In this document: positions 43,360 to 53,008 of the stretch, piece by piece | Layout: the number at the start of each line of letters is the position of its first letter | Numbering within the stretch: position 1 is the first letter of the stretch | DNA from: Lachancea kluyveri NRRL Y-12651 | Taxonomy: Eukaryota > Ascomycota > Saccharomycetes > Saccharomycetales > Saccharomycetaceae | Assembly: GCA_000149225.2 (NCBI GenBank) | Contig: CM000688.1 | Location: forward strand, 124,001 to 188,000 | Direction: 5' to 3' | Length of the DNA stretch: 64,000 nucleotides | Notes under the pieces: model-generated | The model's database searches: none | What the model saw: the letters and a program-made list of their open reading frames with translations, nothing else | What the model was told of the DNA's origin: nothing | Made by a program: the position numbers and the translations under genes

Positions 43360-43397
43360 GTCACGTGGCGCTAATAGGCTGTCAACTTAGTCACGTG
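43360..43397 (+). promoter_or_regulatory. Pair of Cbf1-type sites upstream of OSW2
   Basis: Two exact GTCACGTG motifs at 43360-43367 and 43390-43397, spaced 30 bp start to start. Paired identical sites make chance less likely than for a single E-box. Confidence 0.45.
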
Positions 43398-43528
43398 TGC
43401 TTGAATACGAAAACGTCCGCGTCAGGGTTTTTTGTGTTCAGCAGAAGAACTAGTCCAACCAAATGGAACAGACCAACTGTTATAAAGCACAAGCTTGTAC
43501 TTCCATTTTTCCAACTTTCGTCTTATGT

Positions 43529-43592
43529 AAAAAAAAAAAAAAGGAATAAAAGAGAGAGAAAGAGAGAGAGAGAAGAGGAAAAGAAAGAAGAA
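43529..43592. repeat. Poly-purine tract (A run then GA repeats)
   Basis: A13 followed by almost uninterrupted AG/AAG repeats, directly before OSW2 exon 1. A typical yeast promoter or leader purine tract. Confidence 0.75.
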
Positions 43593-43633
43593 GAAGGAAG
43601 GAATCAGGAAAAAATCTTACATCCCTCCTCTCA

Positions 43634-46151
43634 ATGACAAGAATAGCCGAAAGTTCGCTAACTTGTTTAATAGGTTAGTTATCGAATTAATACACTTTTC
43701 AGATTAATTATTCTTCTCCTAAAAATTTGTTCAATCCAGTCATTCTAACAAGAAAGTTGAATTCTAGTTGGTGAAACACCTGCAACACAATTTTTAGCTT
43801 GGAGGCTTAGTCTTTCCAACGCATTCACAATCCTAGTTTCAGAGTGCATCTCTAGTGATGGTTTGGTATCTTGGAAATCATCAAAACTAGGCTCAAATTT
43901 TTACAGGCCAAATGAATTTACGAAAAATTCAGATGATTTAGATGCCAAGTTACTTGATAGCAATGGAAATCCCAAATACTCGATAGACGTCATCATACTC
44001 TCTTGTCTATCATTCACTGCTTACGAGAAATATTGTAAGCTACTTTCAAAGTTCAGCAATGAAAATACAGTTGTACTTTTGGATTCCAATTTCGGGGTTG
44101 AGTTGGAAAAATTGGCGATCCAAAGTTTTTTGCCCTCACATCGCTGTATTTTATCTGTGCTATGTGATGCCGAGGTGCGCACGTTATCTTCTGGATCCTA
44201 CGCATTGGTTAGTGATAGGTTCCAGTTTTTTTTTGGAGTAACCTATCTTCAGGACCAAAACTTTGATAACAAAGTTGATGAGGACCTACTTTTAAATTTG
44301 AAAAGGGTCCAGTATCTCTTTGACGATGGAAATTCAAAGTTTAATATGCTATTATCCATGTTGCAAAAAACTAACATGGAAAAAATCACCAAAATTGCAC
44401 CTACAAATGATAACCAGATGGCTCTAAAAGTTTGGGAGCATATCATACCTAGAATTTCATTAAACATTTTATCAATCGTGTTTGAACAATTTGATTACGA
44501 CAGACTTCTCGAAAACGTGTCTGCACTTTCCATTTTTAAAGACTTGGTCAAAGAGATGACAAGAATTTGCTATAAGCAGTGTCGCGGAATAGTGCCTGCA
44601 TTTACACGTGATGGGTTCGTGCTACGCAAGGAAGATGCCCTGACGTTTGAAGAGTTGGATCAAAGCATTGAATATTCAAAAATTGTCGAAACGGCAAAGA
44701 AGAGAAAGAGGCAAATGGACAAGTTTACTACCAATGAATATCCTGAGTTTCTAACTTTGTCGTTTGAGGCATATTGTTTTTACCACAGACTAGAAATGCC
44801 TGCTTATATCCTCTTATACCAACCAGTTTTACTAGCAGAGAAATATTCTGTTGGAAACTCTAGTTTGAACTTCCTTTTCGGTTTCTATTCTCGCCTATTA
44901 TCTATAAGCGGTCTTTCTATTGAAGGTGGGTCATCAAAAGTTACAGTTCCCTCTTTATTGTTTGGAAGGAAGTCCCATTTCACTACTCAACCAAGTGATG
45001 ACACGTTGGTGGAGACAGGTGACTCGCTTTCCAAAAAGGATGCAGTTTCTAACAAAAGTGGTGCACGACAAAAGGCAAGGAATATGAAAAGTTCTAAGGA
45101 CCAAAAATTGAAAAAGAGCAAGTATAAGGGTAAGCGTAGGCATAAAAAAATTGGTATAGAATTGTTGAAAAGCCCTCTCTCTGCTAATGACAAGGATTTA
45201 GAGATACCTCCAGAATTACAGGCTTTGTATTTGGGTGCTGAAAACGCTGTTAATCTTTCCTTGCCTCAGTCAAGTGTTGCTAAAACAATCTCGAAACTCA
45301 AATGCCCATTGGTAGAGGAGATTCTTACTGAGGGTGACGATAGTGATTCTGCGCTGAGTGCTTCGACATATTCGGAGAGTGGTGACAACAATGAGCCTGA
45401 GAGTACCGACTTTGAAAACGGGCAGTATGGGGAAGATGAGAATGGAGAAGAATTTGAGGGAAGCGAGGGCGATTACTACTACGAAGATGCTAACGATGGT
45501 GGAGATACATCACAAATGAGACCTATGACGTTGCCCTTAACCGGTAGAAACAAGTTGCGCTACAGGCAGCCATTTATTTCTTTGAATCAAGATGATGATG
45601 ACGATAGGCTTGCGATAGATGCTTCAATAAAATTGCCTAATTTTTCAAAGAGAGGATCTAAATTGCAAAATTTACAACCGACGTATTTCCTTGATACTCA
45701 AAACGAACAAACGCGTTCCAACGTTCGAAGGCCGCTGACATCTGCGTGCACGAGCAATTTTGAAAAGGAAGTTCGGCAGGAATCCTTTGGAATCTCTAGA
45801 TACTATCTGGATGTTTACAATTTGGGATCGAGCCAGAGAAACAAAGACTTGGTCGGAGATAAGGCCTTAAAAAATTTGTGGAAGTTGCAGCGCAAGTACC
45901 ATTTGAGTAACGCCCAAATTTTCCGGCCCAGTGCACAGTCGGCAGATCCGTTACAAGAGCATGTTGATATGATTAGTAGAGCAAACATGGGAGGAATATT
46001 GGATCTAACCACCAGCAGATACGGGCATGTAGATGCCTCACAAAAAATTTACGAAGACTTGAAAAGTGGTAAGGGTGGAATCAACAGACTAATGATCACC
46101 GATGGCCGTAGTGCAGCAAAAAGAAATAAGGAAGAACGGCAAGATAAATAG
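43634..46151 (+). CDS. OSW2: Osw2-like ketopantoate-reductase-fold protein, two exons
   Basis: Proposed exon 1 is 43634-43673 and exon 2 is 43768-46151, giving 807 aa after removal of a 94-bp intron. Without splicing, the long frame has no ATG at its start: it runs open to 43761 without a methionine. Splicing adds 13 residues and produces L-T-C-L-I-V-G-E-T-P-A-T-Q-F, a beta-strand plus turn that fits the start of the Rossmann-like ApbA/PanE domain seen in the Osw2/Svl3/Pam1 family. That domain reaches about residue 390. A K/R-rich segment, then a very acidic segment and an unstructured tail follow. Osw2 (724 aa in S. cerevisiae) is reported to act in outer spore wall assembly; catalysis is unproven. 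Position and strand match YLR054C. Confidence 0.82.
43674..43767 (+). other. Predicted spliceosomal intron of OSW2
   Basis: 94 bp. Donor GTTAGT at 43674, branchpoint-like TTCTAAC at 43743-43749, acceptor TAG at 43765-43767, 19 nt from branch A to acceptor end. The exon 1 / exon 2 junction is G|TT (valine) and restores one frame. Confidence 0.75.
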
Positions 46152-47589
46152 AAACCTACTTTTGTCAACTGGTACGTACACAAGGTTGGTTCCTTTTTTT
46201 TTCCAAACCATTAACTTCGCGAAGCATTTGTTCATTTGGCGCAATATATAGAAAAGAAATTGGCATTTCGAATTTTTCGGTAGAATACATATTTTACACA
46301 ATACATTATTTATGGCAATTCATCAACAAGCTGGTGCCCTTTAAGTGCGAGTCGAGAGCTTCAGCATTCATTCTTTTTTTTTTTGTTTCCTCCCCTTTCC
46401 TCTTTCAACTTCACGCATCATCTTCCATTAAGTCATATGCATCCTCGAAGAAATGAGCTTTTGGAACCACGTCATGGTAAGTCATAGTTTTCCTTTTATT
46501 TCTCCCTTCCACTCCAGTGTACACGAGGCACGGAGCAGAAAACGCAGTAGTCCAAAAATGGCACAATTTTCCATAACCATGGCAACTGATTGATGCATGA
46601 GGGAAGCAATGGAAGTTGAAGTAGGAAAAAGGGCCAAGGCTGGTATCGCAATGATGCTACTGTGGAACAACAACACACGTATGTTGATTCGATTCCAACT
46701 TTCATAAGTCCGTACACTAACGATAAGCTAATATGAACGTAGAATTACACCATCCTATTCGCCTGGTCCCAGCAGTGGTAAATCCATGCGATTCTCCACA
46801 TGCTACGGTTTTCGACCCGCATCCTGTAACTTTCGTTTTGCAGGTTTTTTTTACAGTGTCAAGTGCGTGAAGTGCGTGGTTTGTCCAGCCCTTTAACCAG
46901 ATTCGGTTAAAAGAGTTGCAGAGCCCTCTGAACACAACCATCCACACACGCGTACCGCAGTCTTCCGTAAATAACGCATGTCTTCTCATGTCTTTAAAGA
47001 CGGCAAAGAATATCATGTGGTGGACATGTATACCATTTTGCAGTAGAGGACTCAACATCAGATCTCCATCTGCCGCATGCATCGGCCACCCTATAGCTAC
47101 AGTTTACCTGGGAAATCGTAGCGTAACTTGACAATAGAAAAAAATAGCGTGACGGAAAGGAAACGTAAAAGCAACTTGAAGGTGAATGTATCAAGTTTAA
47201 GTTTGCTCTCTTTTTTTTTTTTCCTTCCAAAAGACCCAAGTTATTCCTGGGGAATTGCTTTCTGTCTTTGGAAGGTTTTTCATGCTACATGCTATGTTTT
47301 TAGCGTCGGGGTTGGCACAATGGTGGTTTCTGAGATCCTGTACGTGCGAGGACCAGGTGCTTTAGATTACACCCGATCTTTCACAACAGCCTCCTCCGAT
47401 ACTCATATTTTTGACAATCATCTATTGCTATGGATTTTCACTTCCTTTTTTTTTTTCCCTTCCACTTTTCGCTAATCTCGGTATATAAATACGCAACAAA
47501 GACTTAAACCATACTATCTTGAATCTTAGAGCATATCGGATTTTCGTCCAGTTGAAAATTAAAAAAAAAAAAAAAAGGAAAAAACGGCT
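46152..47589. other. 1.4-kb intergenic region upstream of the NRS1-position gene
   Basis: Long for this yeast. T runs at 46193-46202 and 46374-46384, a TATATAAAT box (47482-47490) and an A15 run just before the next ATG (47561-47576). No gene supported; open frames are all under about 121 codons and without family features. Confidence 0.5.
47482..47490 (+). promoter_or_regulatory. TATA box of the 47590 gene
   Basis: TATATAAAT 108 bp upstream of the ATG at 47590, with an A-rich leader. A TATA-type, probably regulated promoter. Confidence 0.5.
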
Positions 47590-48186
47590 ATGCCAGTCGA
47601 GTATGTTCCAGTAGGTGATACTTCAGAATTCCCTGTGGATGCGTTAGATCAACCTAATTTGTACTCCACTTTCAGTTCTGGAGAAGACTCTAATGATCAA
47701 CATTTGCACAATATTTTCGGCACAGTTTTGGACAGTCTCGACGCACAGGAAACTTCCGACTATGACTATAAAGATGAACAGAACGTGATCGGTGATCTAA
47801 TAGGTAATTCATGGACAACTTCATTTGACTATCAACCTATGTCTGACAGTTTTGAAACTTCGGAATCGCAAAGCCTGTCAAATTTTGAAGATATCTCATC
47901 TTTGGATGATACCAGGGTTCAGAAGGATTCTGCTGTTTCGGCCACTATTATTGCAAGCGAAAAGGTCATGGTATCTCCCTCTCGTTTGGTGAGGAAACCT
48001 TCCTTGAAAAGACGGAAGAGTAATCCTTTCTACTCACCATCTAAACACATTCGTAATATGATGTCCAGAGATCGTCATAAAAAATTTATGTCAAAGGAAA
48101 GACCTGTCAGAAGTGAGCAACCGTCTCTTAATACTAAAAGTAACGACGACAGGCCCTCACTTTCGAGAAGACAAACTGTGGGATAG
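47590..48186 (+). CDS. Serine-rich basic-tailed protein at the YLR053C/NRS1 position
   Basis: 198 aa. The N-terminal 120 residues are acidic and S/D-rich. The C-terminal part (about 133-170) is basic, with S-P sites: S-P-S-R-L-V-R-K-P-S-L-K-R-R-K-S-N-P-F-Y-S-P-S-K. This has the look of a nuclear-localisation and phosphorylation region. No domain recognised. It lies between OSW2 and IES3 on the + strand, which is exactly the position and orientation of S. cerevisiae YLR053C (NRS1, 108 aa, a G1/S microprotein active in nitrogen limitation). Orthology is inferred from position only; I cannot compare the sequences. Confidence 0.7.
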   Translation: MPVEYVPVGDTSEFPVDALDQPNLYSTFSSGEDSNDQHLHNIFGTVLDSLDAQETSDYDYKDEQNVIGDLIGNSWTTSFDYQPMSDSFETSESQSLSNFEDISSLDDTRVQKDSAVSATIIASEKVMVSPSRLVRKPSLKRRKSNPFYSPSKHIRNMMSRDRHKKFMSKERPVRSEQPSLNTKSNDDRPSLSRRQTVG

Positions 48187-48490
48187 CTTTCGTTATGGAT
48201 TTTAAAAGAAAAAGAAAGAAAGAAAAAAACGATGAAATATATATATATATATATACACACATATAAGGAGGGTGCTGGATTACTCTCCCGCAATTTGTAC
48301 GCATAATAATAATTGAGAAAACAGTTTAACAAAATAAAATATTGGTTGATTATACAGCGAGGAAATAAATCGACTTGGGTCATCGATTCGATGTATCAAA
48401 AAATGTTGTATCTATACACATAGTGGATGACTTTCTCTTCTTTTTTTTTTTCTCTTTTCAATTCTCTTTTTTTTTCTCCGTTCATTTAGT
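48187..48490. other. Convergent 3' region, 47590 gene / FRS2
   Basis: 304 bp with an AT dinucleotide repeat (48237-48265) and T-rich tracts (48441-48476). Confidence 0.55.
48237..48265. repeat. AT/AC dinucleotide repeat
   Basis: About nine AT units then ACACACATATA between convergent 3' ends. Confidence 0.85.
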
Positions 48491-49990
48491 TCATTCGTAC
48501 AAATCCTCATCCAATCTAGCTGCAGGGTTGCTTTCGATGAAGTCCAGGGAAACTTTGTGGCCTAGCAGTTCTCTGATGTTTTGAACACCGTATTTGATCA
48601 TGGTTGGTCTTTCCAAGGACAAACCCCAACCCAAAACTCTCAAATTCTTTGGAAGACCCATACTCTCCAACATTTCAGGTCTGAACATACCAGAGTTACC
48701 AATTTCAACCCATTTGCCTAGACCTTCGTGCCAGGAGTAAATTTCCAAGGATGGCTCGGTGTAAGGGTTGTAAGTTGGCTTGAAGCGCAAACCGGTGACA
48801 CCCATCTTGGCAAAGAAATTCTCCATAAATTGGATCAAATCACCCAAGGTCAAGTTGTAATCGGCCAACACACCTTCCACTTGATGGAACTCGGCCAAAT
48901 GTGTAGCATCAACGGCTTCGTTACGGAACACACGGTCAATGGAGAAGAGTCTTATCGGCTTAGGGTCCTTGGCCAAGTCGTGCAACATGGCAGCGGAAAT
49001 AGCAGTGCTATGTGTTCTTAATACCATCTTTTGGGATTCTTCGGGCTTCCAGTTGTAACGATAACCAATAGATTCGAACTTACCCTTTTCATGGACGGCT
49101 TTGATGTTTTCAATGTAGGTCTTGTCTTCTGGCAGTTCACATTTAACTGGATCCTTCAAGTAAAAAGTGTCCTGCAAATCACGAGCTGGATGCTGTTGTG
49201 GGACGTACAAGGCGTCAAAGTTCCAGAAACCAGTCTCCACGTATTGATTGGATGGCATTTCAGTAAACCCCATGGAGAAGAAGATTTGTCTGAATTCTTC
49301 TCTGACCTTGTTCAATGGATGCAAAGCACCAGATTGTGGTGGTAGACCTTGGGAGTTGAAATTATATGATTTGAACTTCAAGCCGGCGTAAGAACCAGAG
49401 GCGACCATGTCAGAAGTCAAATCAGTTTCCAATTTGGTCAAATCGGTAGAAAAATCGGCACCTTTGACAACCTTGAAAGTAGTTTGCTTCTTTGGAAGGA
49501 TCAGCTTTCTCTTCTTCAAATCGTTCAGAACCTTGTCGCTAATACCGGCAATGTCATTGCTCTTGATCTTTAGCAATAATTCCTTGGTTTCATCCTTAAC
49601 TTCGTCAACAGGACCGACCTTATCACTCAAAGTCAATTCGTTTTCTTTGTTCTTGACGATCCAGCCATTCTTGAAAGCTCTAGCCTGACCCACCTTACCG
49701 TCAGGGCCCATATGAGTCATGACTTCTTTAATTTGCAACTTGCCAAATTGGTTTATCAATTGTAATAATTTCACCTCATGAGAACCCTTTTCAACAATTT
49801 CGTCACCTTCCTTAGTTAGATTGTAGTATACGGTGTCTTCTTTAGTGTATTCCAACTTACCATGAGCCTTTAGAGAATTTAGCGCAGATAAGATGACTTG
49901 TGGATCGATTTCTGGGAAAACAGATAGGGTGGAAGGAATTTCACCCAGTTGTTCCAGTTTCTGTAAAACTTGAATTTGTAGTTCAGACAT
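48491..49990 (-). CDS. FRS2: Phenylalanyl-tRNA synthetase alpha subunit, cytoplasmic
   Basis: 499 aa (S. cerevisiae Frs2 503). N-terminal winged-helix modules (to about 170) that contact tRNA, then the class II catalytic core: H-P-A-R-D-L-Q-D-T-F-Y (motif 1/2 region), F-S-I-D-R-V-F-R-N-E (motif 2), and G-W-G-L-S-L-E-R-P-T-M-I (motif 3). Works as an alpha2-beta2 enzyme with Frs1 to charge tRNA-Phe. Strongly conserved; codons appear optimised compared with neighbours, as expected for a highly expressed gene. Matches YFL022C. Confidence 0.96.
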   Translation of the reverse strand: MSELQIQVLQKLEQLGEIPSTLSVFPEIDPQVILSALNSLKAHGKLEYTKEDTVYYNLTKEGDEIVEKGSHEVKLLQLINQFGKLQIKEVMTHMGPDGKVGQARAFKNGWIVKNKENELTLSDKVGPVDEVKDETKELLLKIKSNDIAGISDKVLNDLKKRKLILPKKQTTFKVVKGADFSTDLTKLETDLTSDMVASGSYAGLKFKSYNFNSQGLPPQSGALHPLNKVREEFRQIFFSMGFTEMPSNQYVETGFWNFDALYVPQQHPARDLQDTFYLKDPVKCELPEDKTYIENIKAVHEKGKFESIGYRYNWKPEESQKMVLRTHSTAISAAMLHDLAKDPKPIRLFSIDRVFRNEAVDATHLAEFHQVEGVLADYNLTLGDLIQFMENFFAKMGVTGLRFKPTYNPYTEPSLEIYSWHEGLGKWVEIGNSGMFRPEMLESMGLPKNLRVLGWGLSLERPTMIKYGVQNIRELLGHKVSLDFIESNPAARLDEDLYE

Positions 49991-50462
49991 TATTGTTTCC
50001 TTTTCGTGGTTAACCGCCTAGCCAACAGTTCAACTAATACCCAGTTACTTCTAAATGCTCGAGTTCATTCAATTCTATACTGAAAATTTTTTCAACATGG
50101 TTCATTAAAAAAAAAAAAAAAGAGAGCATTACCCTGCCATTCGTCGTATATGATAATATTGTATAGGCCTGTTACATAGAGATTCAATGTTCACTAATTT
50201 GAAGATATACACGTATGTATAGAGTTGGTAATTTGGGTTCTAAGCCCTCTATGGATTTTGTGCTACAGTCTCTTTATTTTCTTTTTTTTTTATATATTGT
50301 ACCACGGGTTCGATGGTAGCATATGCACATCTGAATGTTACGCTATCACAGGAAATACTCATACAGTATAAAAGCCGACCATTCTATAGTACAGAGTGGA
50401 CACATGCCTTTCAAAACTCCTAGTGTACCTACGGACTTCATCCTTAACTTCACCATTACATT
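49991..50462. other. Intergenic FRS2 promoter / IES3 3' end
   Basis: 470 bp with an A15 tract at 50107-50121 near FRS2. No gene. Confidence 0.5.
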
Positions 50463-51086
50463 TCATTTGAATACACACAACTCACTGCTATCCTGGTCAC
50501 CAAATTTTATTCCACCGCTGCTATTGTCATTAGAGCTAAACAAATCCAACTTAATATTTGCATCCAGTAGTAGTTCTTTTTTAAGAAACCATTTTTTTTC
50601 TTCTTGGAGTGATTGTTTGTACTGGGAAACAAGCCTTTCGTGGATTTCCGTTAACCATTCACATTGCTGCTCCAGCGAAGGCGTTTCGTCGAAATTTTCG
50701 TATTCCCTTTGTAGTTTATCCTGTAGTAGCTCTTGTGAAGCAGATACTCCATTTTTCTGGGAAAATTTCTCGTTTAAATCATAGAGCCTAGCTTTATAAT
50801 ACTGGGTCTTTAATTTTCCGATTTTTGTTGCTTGATCTTTCTTTGCCTTATTTTTGGCTGCACTCGTTGTGGAAGCTGGAACCGACTCTAAAAAGTTTCC
50901 CGGTGATGTCTTTACCATTTCATAGTTGATCCTAAGGTTGTCGTCAACTGCAATGATATTTCTTTTGTGCCCAGTTTTCTTATCTTCTTCTTGCTCACTA
51001 CTTGCCATTGCAGAGTACCGTTGGATTGCACTACGTGCAAAGTTTAATTGGGAGTCTGTCTCCAACAATTTATAGTATTCATCCAT
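50463..51086 (-). CDS. IES3: INO80 chromatin-remodelling subunit Ies3
   Basis: 207 aa (S. cerevisiae 250). Matches the family in R-S-A-I-Q-R-Y near residue 18, K-R-N-I-I-A-V-D-D then N-Y-E-M-V-K-T-S-P-G-N (about 41-65), a helical middle, and the C-terminal K-K-W-F-L-K-K-E-L-L-L-D-A-N-I-K-L-D-L-F block. Ies3 sits in the Nhp10 module of INO80 in the nucleus. Position and strand agree with YLR052W. The next gene upstream in S. cerevisiae is FCF2; here a recombinase-like gene lies between them. Confidence 0.9.
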   Translation of the reverse strand: MDEYYKLLETDSQLNFARSAIQRYSAMASSEQEEDKKTGHKRNIIAVDDNLRINYEMVKTSPGNFLESVPASTTSAAKNKAKKDQATKIGKLKTQYYKARLYDLNEKFSQKNGVSASQELLQDKLQREYENFDETPSLEQQCEWLTEIHERLVSQYKQSLQEEKKWFLKKELLLDANIKLDLFSSNDNSSGGIKFGDQDSSELCVFK

Positions 51087-51965
51087 CTTTCCTGTAAAAA
51101 ATTAACTCAAGTGAGCACTCGAGCGTAGAGTTGGGTTAATCAACAAGTGGATGGTCCTTTATGTCATGGGTGATTTCATGCTAGTTGTCACTAGGCAACT
51201 TTGTTTTCTTCCAATTTATACATGCTCTCATACGAATAGCACAGGTTATGCATACTCAATCGATGTCAACTAAAATGAAACTTCTACAATTAAAGTGAGT
51301 TCTTAGAAAAAGAGAGTATATGAAAAATACGGATATTGCGCTTTTTTTTTTGCTGTTTCATTGGTATAGAATTTTTTTGTTTTTCTATTCTTCTTCTTGT
51401 TGTGCTAGTTTTTCATATTGTCCAGAAACTATTAAATTCTGGTTGTCAGGATAAGTTACTGGAGAAAAAGGATGCTTTTCTTTCTTTCGTATTTACCCAA
51501 GGTTTCAGTATATTGAGTAATGAATGTGAAAAAAATTGAACTTTGCCGGAAAGATAATGGCAATATTTTTCCTAAAAATTCCAAAACTCCGTCACGATTC
51601 AATTGGAATTGTTTGAGAACCTACGATATGTATCTAGAAGAGAGAGAGAGAGAGAGAGAAACCTAAAACTGATAACCTTGAAAATGCAATACCGTTCACA
51701 ATCAGACACGCAAAAAAAACGTTCAAAAATGCCTTCTGTTACTAAGGCGTGAGAAACGACTCCTGAAATGTATATAGTAAGGACTGGGAAAGTGTGTAGA
51801 ACACGTCTTGAAGGAATTGTTCAATTATCATTTTAACTCAGACATGGAACACTTGACCTTTTACGTTATTTCAAAGAAAAAAGGAAAACAAGAAATGGTA
51901 CCATGCCTTACTTGCTCAACTGCACATTTTTTTTTATTTTTAATTTTTGAAGGGTTTGAGAAGTT
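51087..51965. other. Intergenic IES3 / recombinase-like gene
   Basis: 880 bp downstream of the recombinase-like gene, where an IS607 element would carry tnpB. No TnpB or Fanzor reading frame or RuvC-type motif is visible in any frame. An AG microsatellite lies at 51639-51659. This is probably the IES3 promoter plus inserted or decayed DNA. Confidence 0.5.
51639..51659. repeat. AG dinucleotide repeat
   Basis: About ten AG units in the recombinase 3' flank. Confidence 0.85.
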
Positions 51966-52679
51966 TTAGTTTCCATTGGTACTGGCCTCATAAGCTTCTC
52001 GAAGCCGTGCCTCGGTGTCCTGATCCAGTATCGTAGAATCGATTTCCAGAGTGTTACTGAGCGACTTTTTGTCCTGTGGATTTTTGCTGTGAGGCTGGTT
52101 TGCTTTGTGTGTTGCTGCTTTGCAGCCCTTTCCCTTTGAAGTAGATTGATTGATGATGGCGAGCAGGTCTTCAGAAAGTTCTTTGGATGAATACTCCTCT
52201 GCAAATTCGTTATCATTTAGCACTATGGGTTCCACTCCGTGTTTTTCACATATCCATTGGAATAACTCAAAACCAAACCTACAAAGCGTATCCTTGTATT
52301 CAATGACCACTTTCGCAACGTTGCCATCATAAATTCGTTCCAAAAGCTTCCGAAAGCCTTTCCTGTCCCAATCGAGTCCTGACCCGATATCTGAGATAAT
52401 TTCTGCTTCTGGGAATTGTGCTTTGAGTTTATTACACTGGCGACTAAGGTCTTCCTGTTGCTGTTCAGAACTGACGCGCGCATAACATACGGTCACACCT
52501 TGATCTTGGCGGTAGCTTCTCTTCCGGCAAAGCACGATAATGTCATCCCTGTGATAGTACCTATTCCTCCCAGGCCTTATGAACCTTACCTTACCTTGGT
52601 TGGCCCAGTTTGCAAGTGTTGATACTGAAATATTGTAATTCTTGCGTACATCTCCTGCACGTATATACGTTGTTCCCAT
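51966..52679 (-). CDS. IS607-type serine recombinase-like protein of bacterial ancestry
   Basis: 237 aa, one uninterrupted frame from the first ATG. Residues 5-48 are a MerR-like helix-turn-helix (I-R-A-G-D-V-R-K-N-Y, then S-T-L-A-N-W, R-P-G-R-N-R-Y-Y). Residues 62-175 are a serine-recombinase catalytic domain with Y-A-R-V-S-S (66-71): R68 and nucleophile S70. The R45-equivalent is R106 (L-D-W-D-R), and K-D-T-L-C-R-F-G-F-E-L (129-139) corresponds to the K-D-R-L-x-R-F-G-F-E signature. T131 therefore replaces an active-site arginine (the R68 of gamma-delta resolvase). After E-D-L-L-A-I (170-175) the tail departs from the usual S-A-R-L-Y-G-R-R segment and is S/K/D-rich. HTH plus resolvase is the architecture of IS607 TnpA. 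No tnpB partner and no terminal repeats are seen. Intact reading frame with a changed active site suggests domestication, perhaps as a DNA-binding protein; that is inference. Divergent from FCF2, 329 bp apart. Confidence 0.85.
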   Translation of the reverse strand: MGTTYIRAGDVRKNYNISVSTLANWANQGKVRFIRPGRNRYYHRDDIIVLCRKRSYRQDQGVTVCYARVSSEQQQEDLSRQCNKLKAQFPEAEIISDIGSGLDWDRKGFRKLLERIYDGNVAKVVIEYKDTLCRFGFELFQWICEKHGVEPIVLNDNEFAEEYSSKELSEDLLAIINQSTSKGKGCKAATHKANQPHSKNPQDKKSLSNTLEIDSTILDQDTEARLREAYEASTNGN

Positions 52680-53008
52680 AATTAAAATTCAGAAAAAGCC
52701 TGGATGTTCAAGAACACTGACGTCCACTGTCCCAACTGCAGCAGTAAATCTCCAAGTAGATGGAAGTAATGTTTTGCTTGTATACCTTATTGTACACGTC
52801 TTTACGACAATTGTTAATATTTCGGTCGATCTCAATTGCTCTGTAAACAAAGGTTGGTGTTGTCGTAACAAGATACGAAAACCTTGGGCTTTTTTTTTTT
52901 TTCTTTTTTTCCAGCAGTTGATGAAAAATAAAAAATTTGAAAGGCTCCTAATGGCGATGAGTTCTATCTTAGACTTGAATATCAGCGAAGAAATTCAAGA
53001 CACACAAT
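52680..53008. other. Divergent promoter region, recombinase-like / FCF2
   Basis: 329 bp with a T-rich tract (52889-52911). A long + open frame across it has no family features. Confidence 0.5.

Larger units (their letters stand above)
43254..43633. other. Intergenic region upstream of OSW2
   Basis: 380 bp holding two GTCACGTG sites 30 bp apart and a poly-purine tract (about 43529-43592). Confidence 0.6.
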
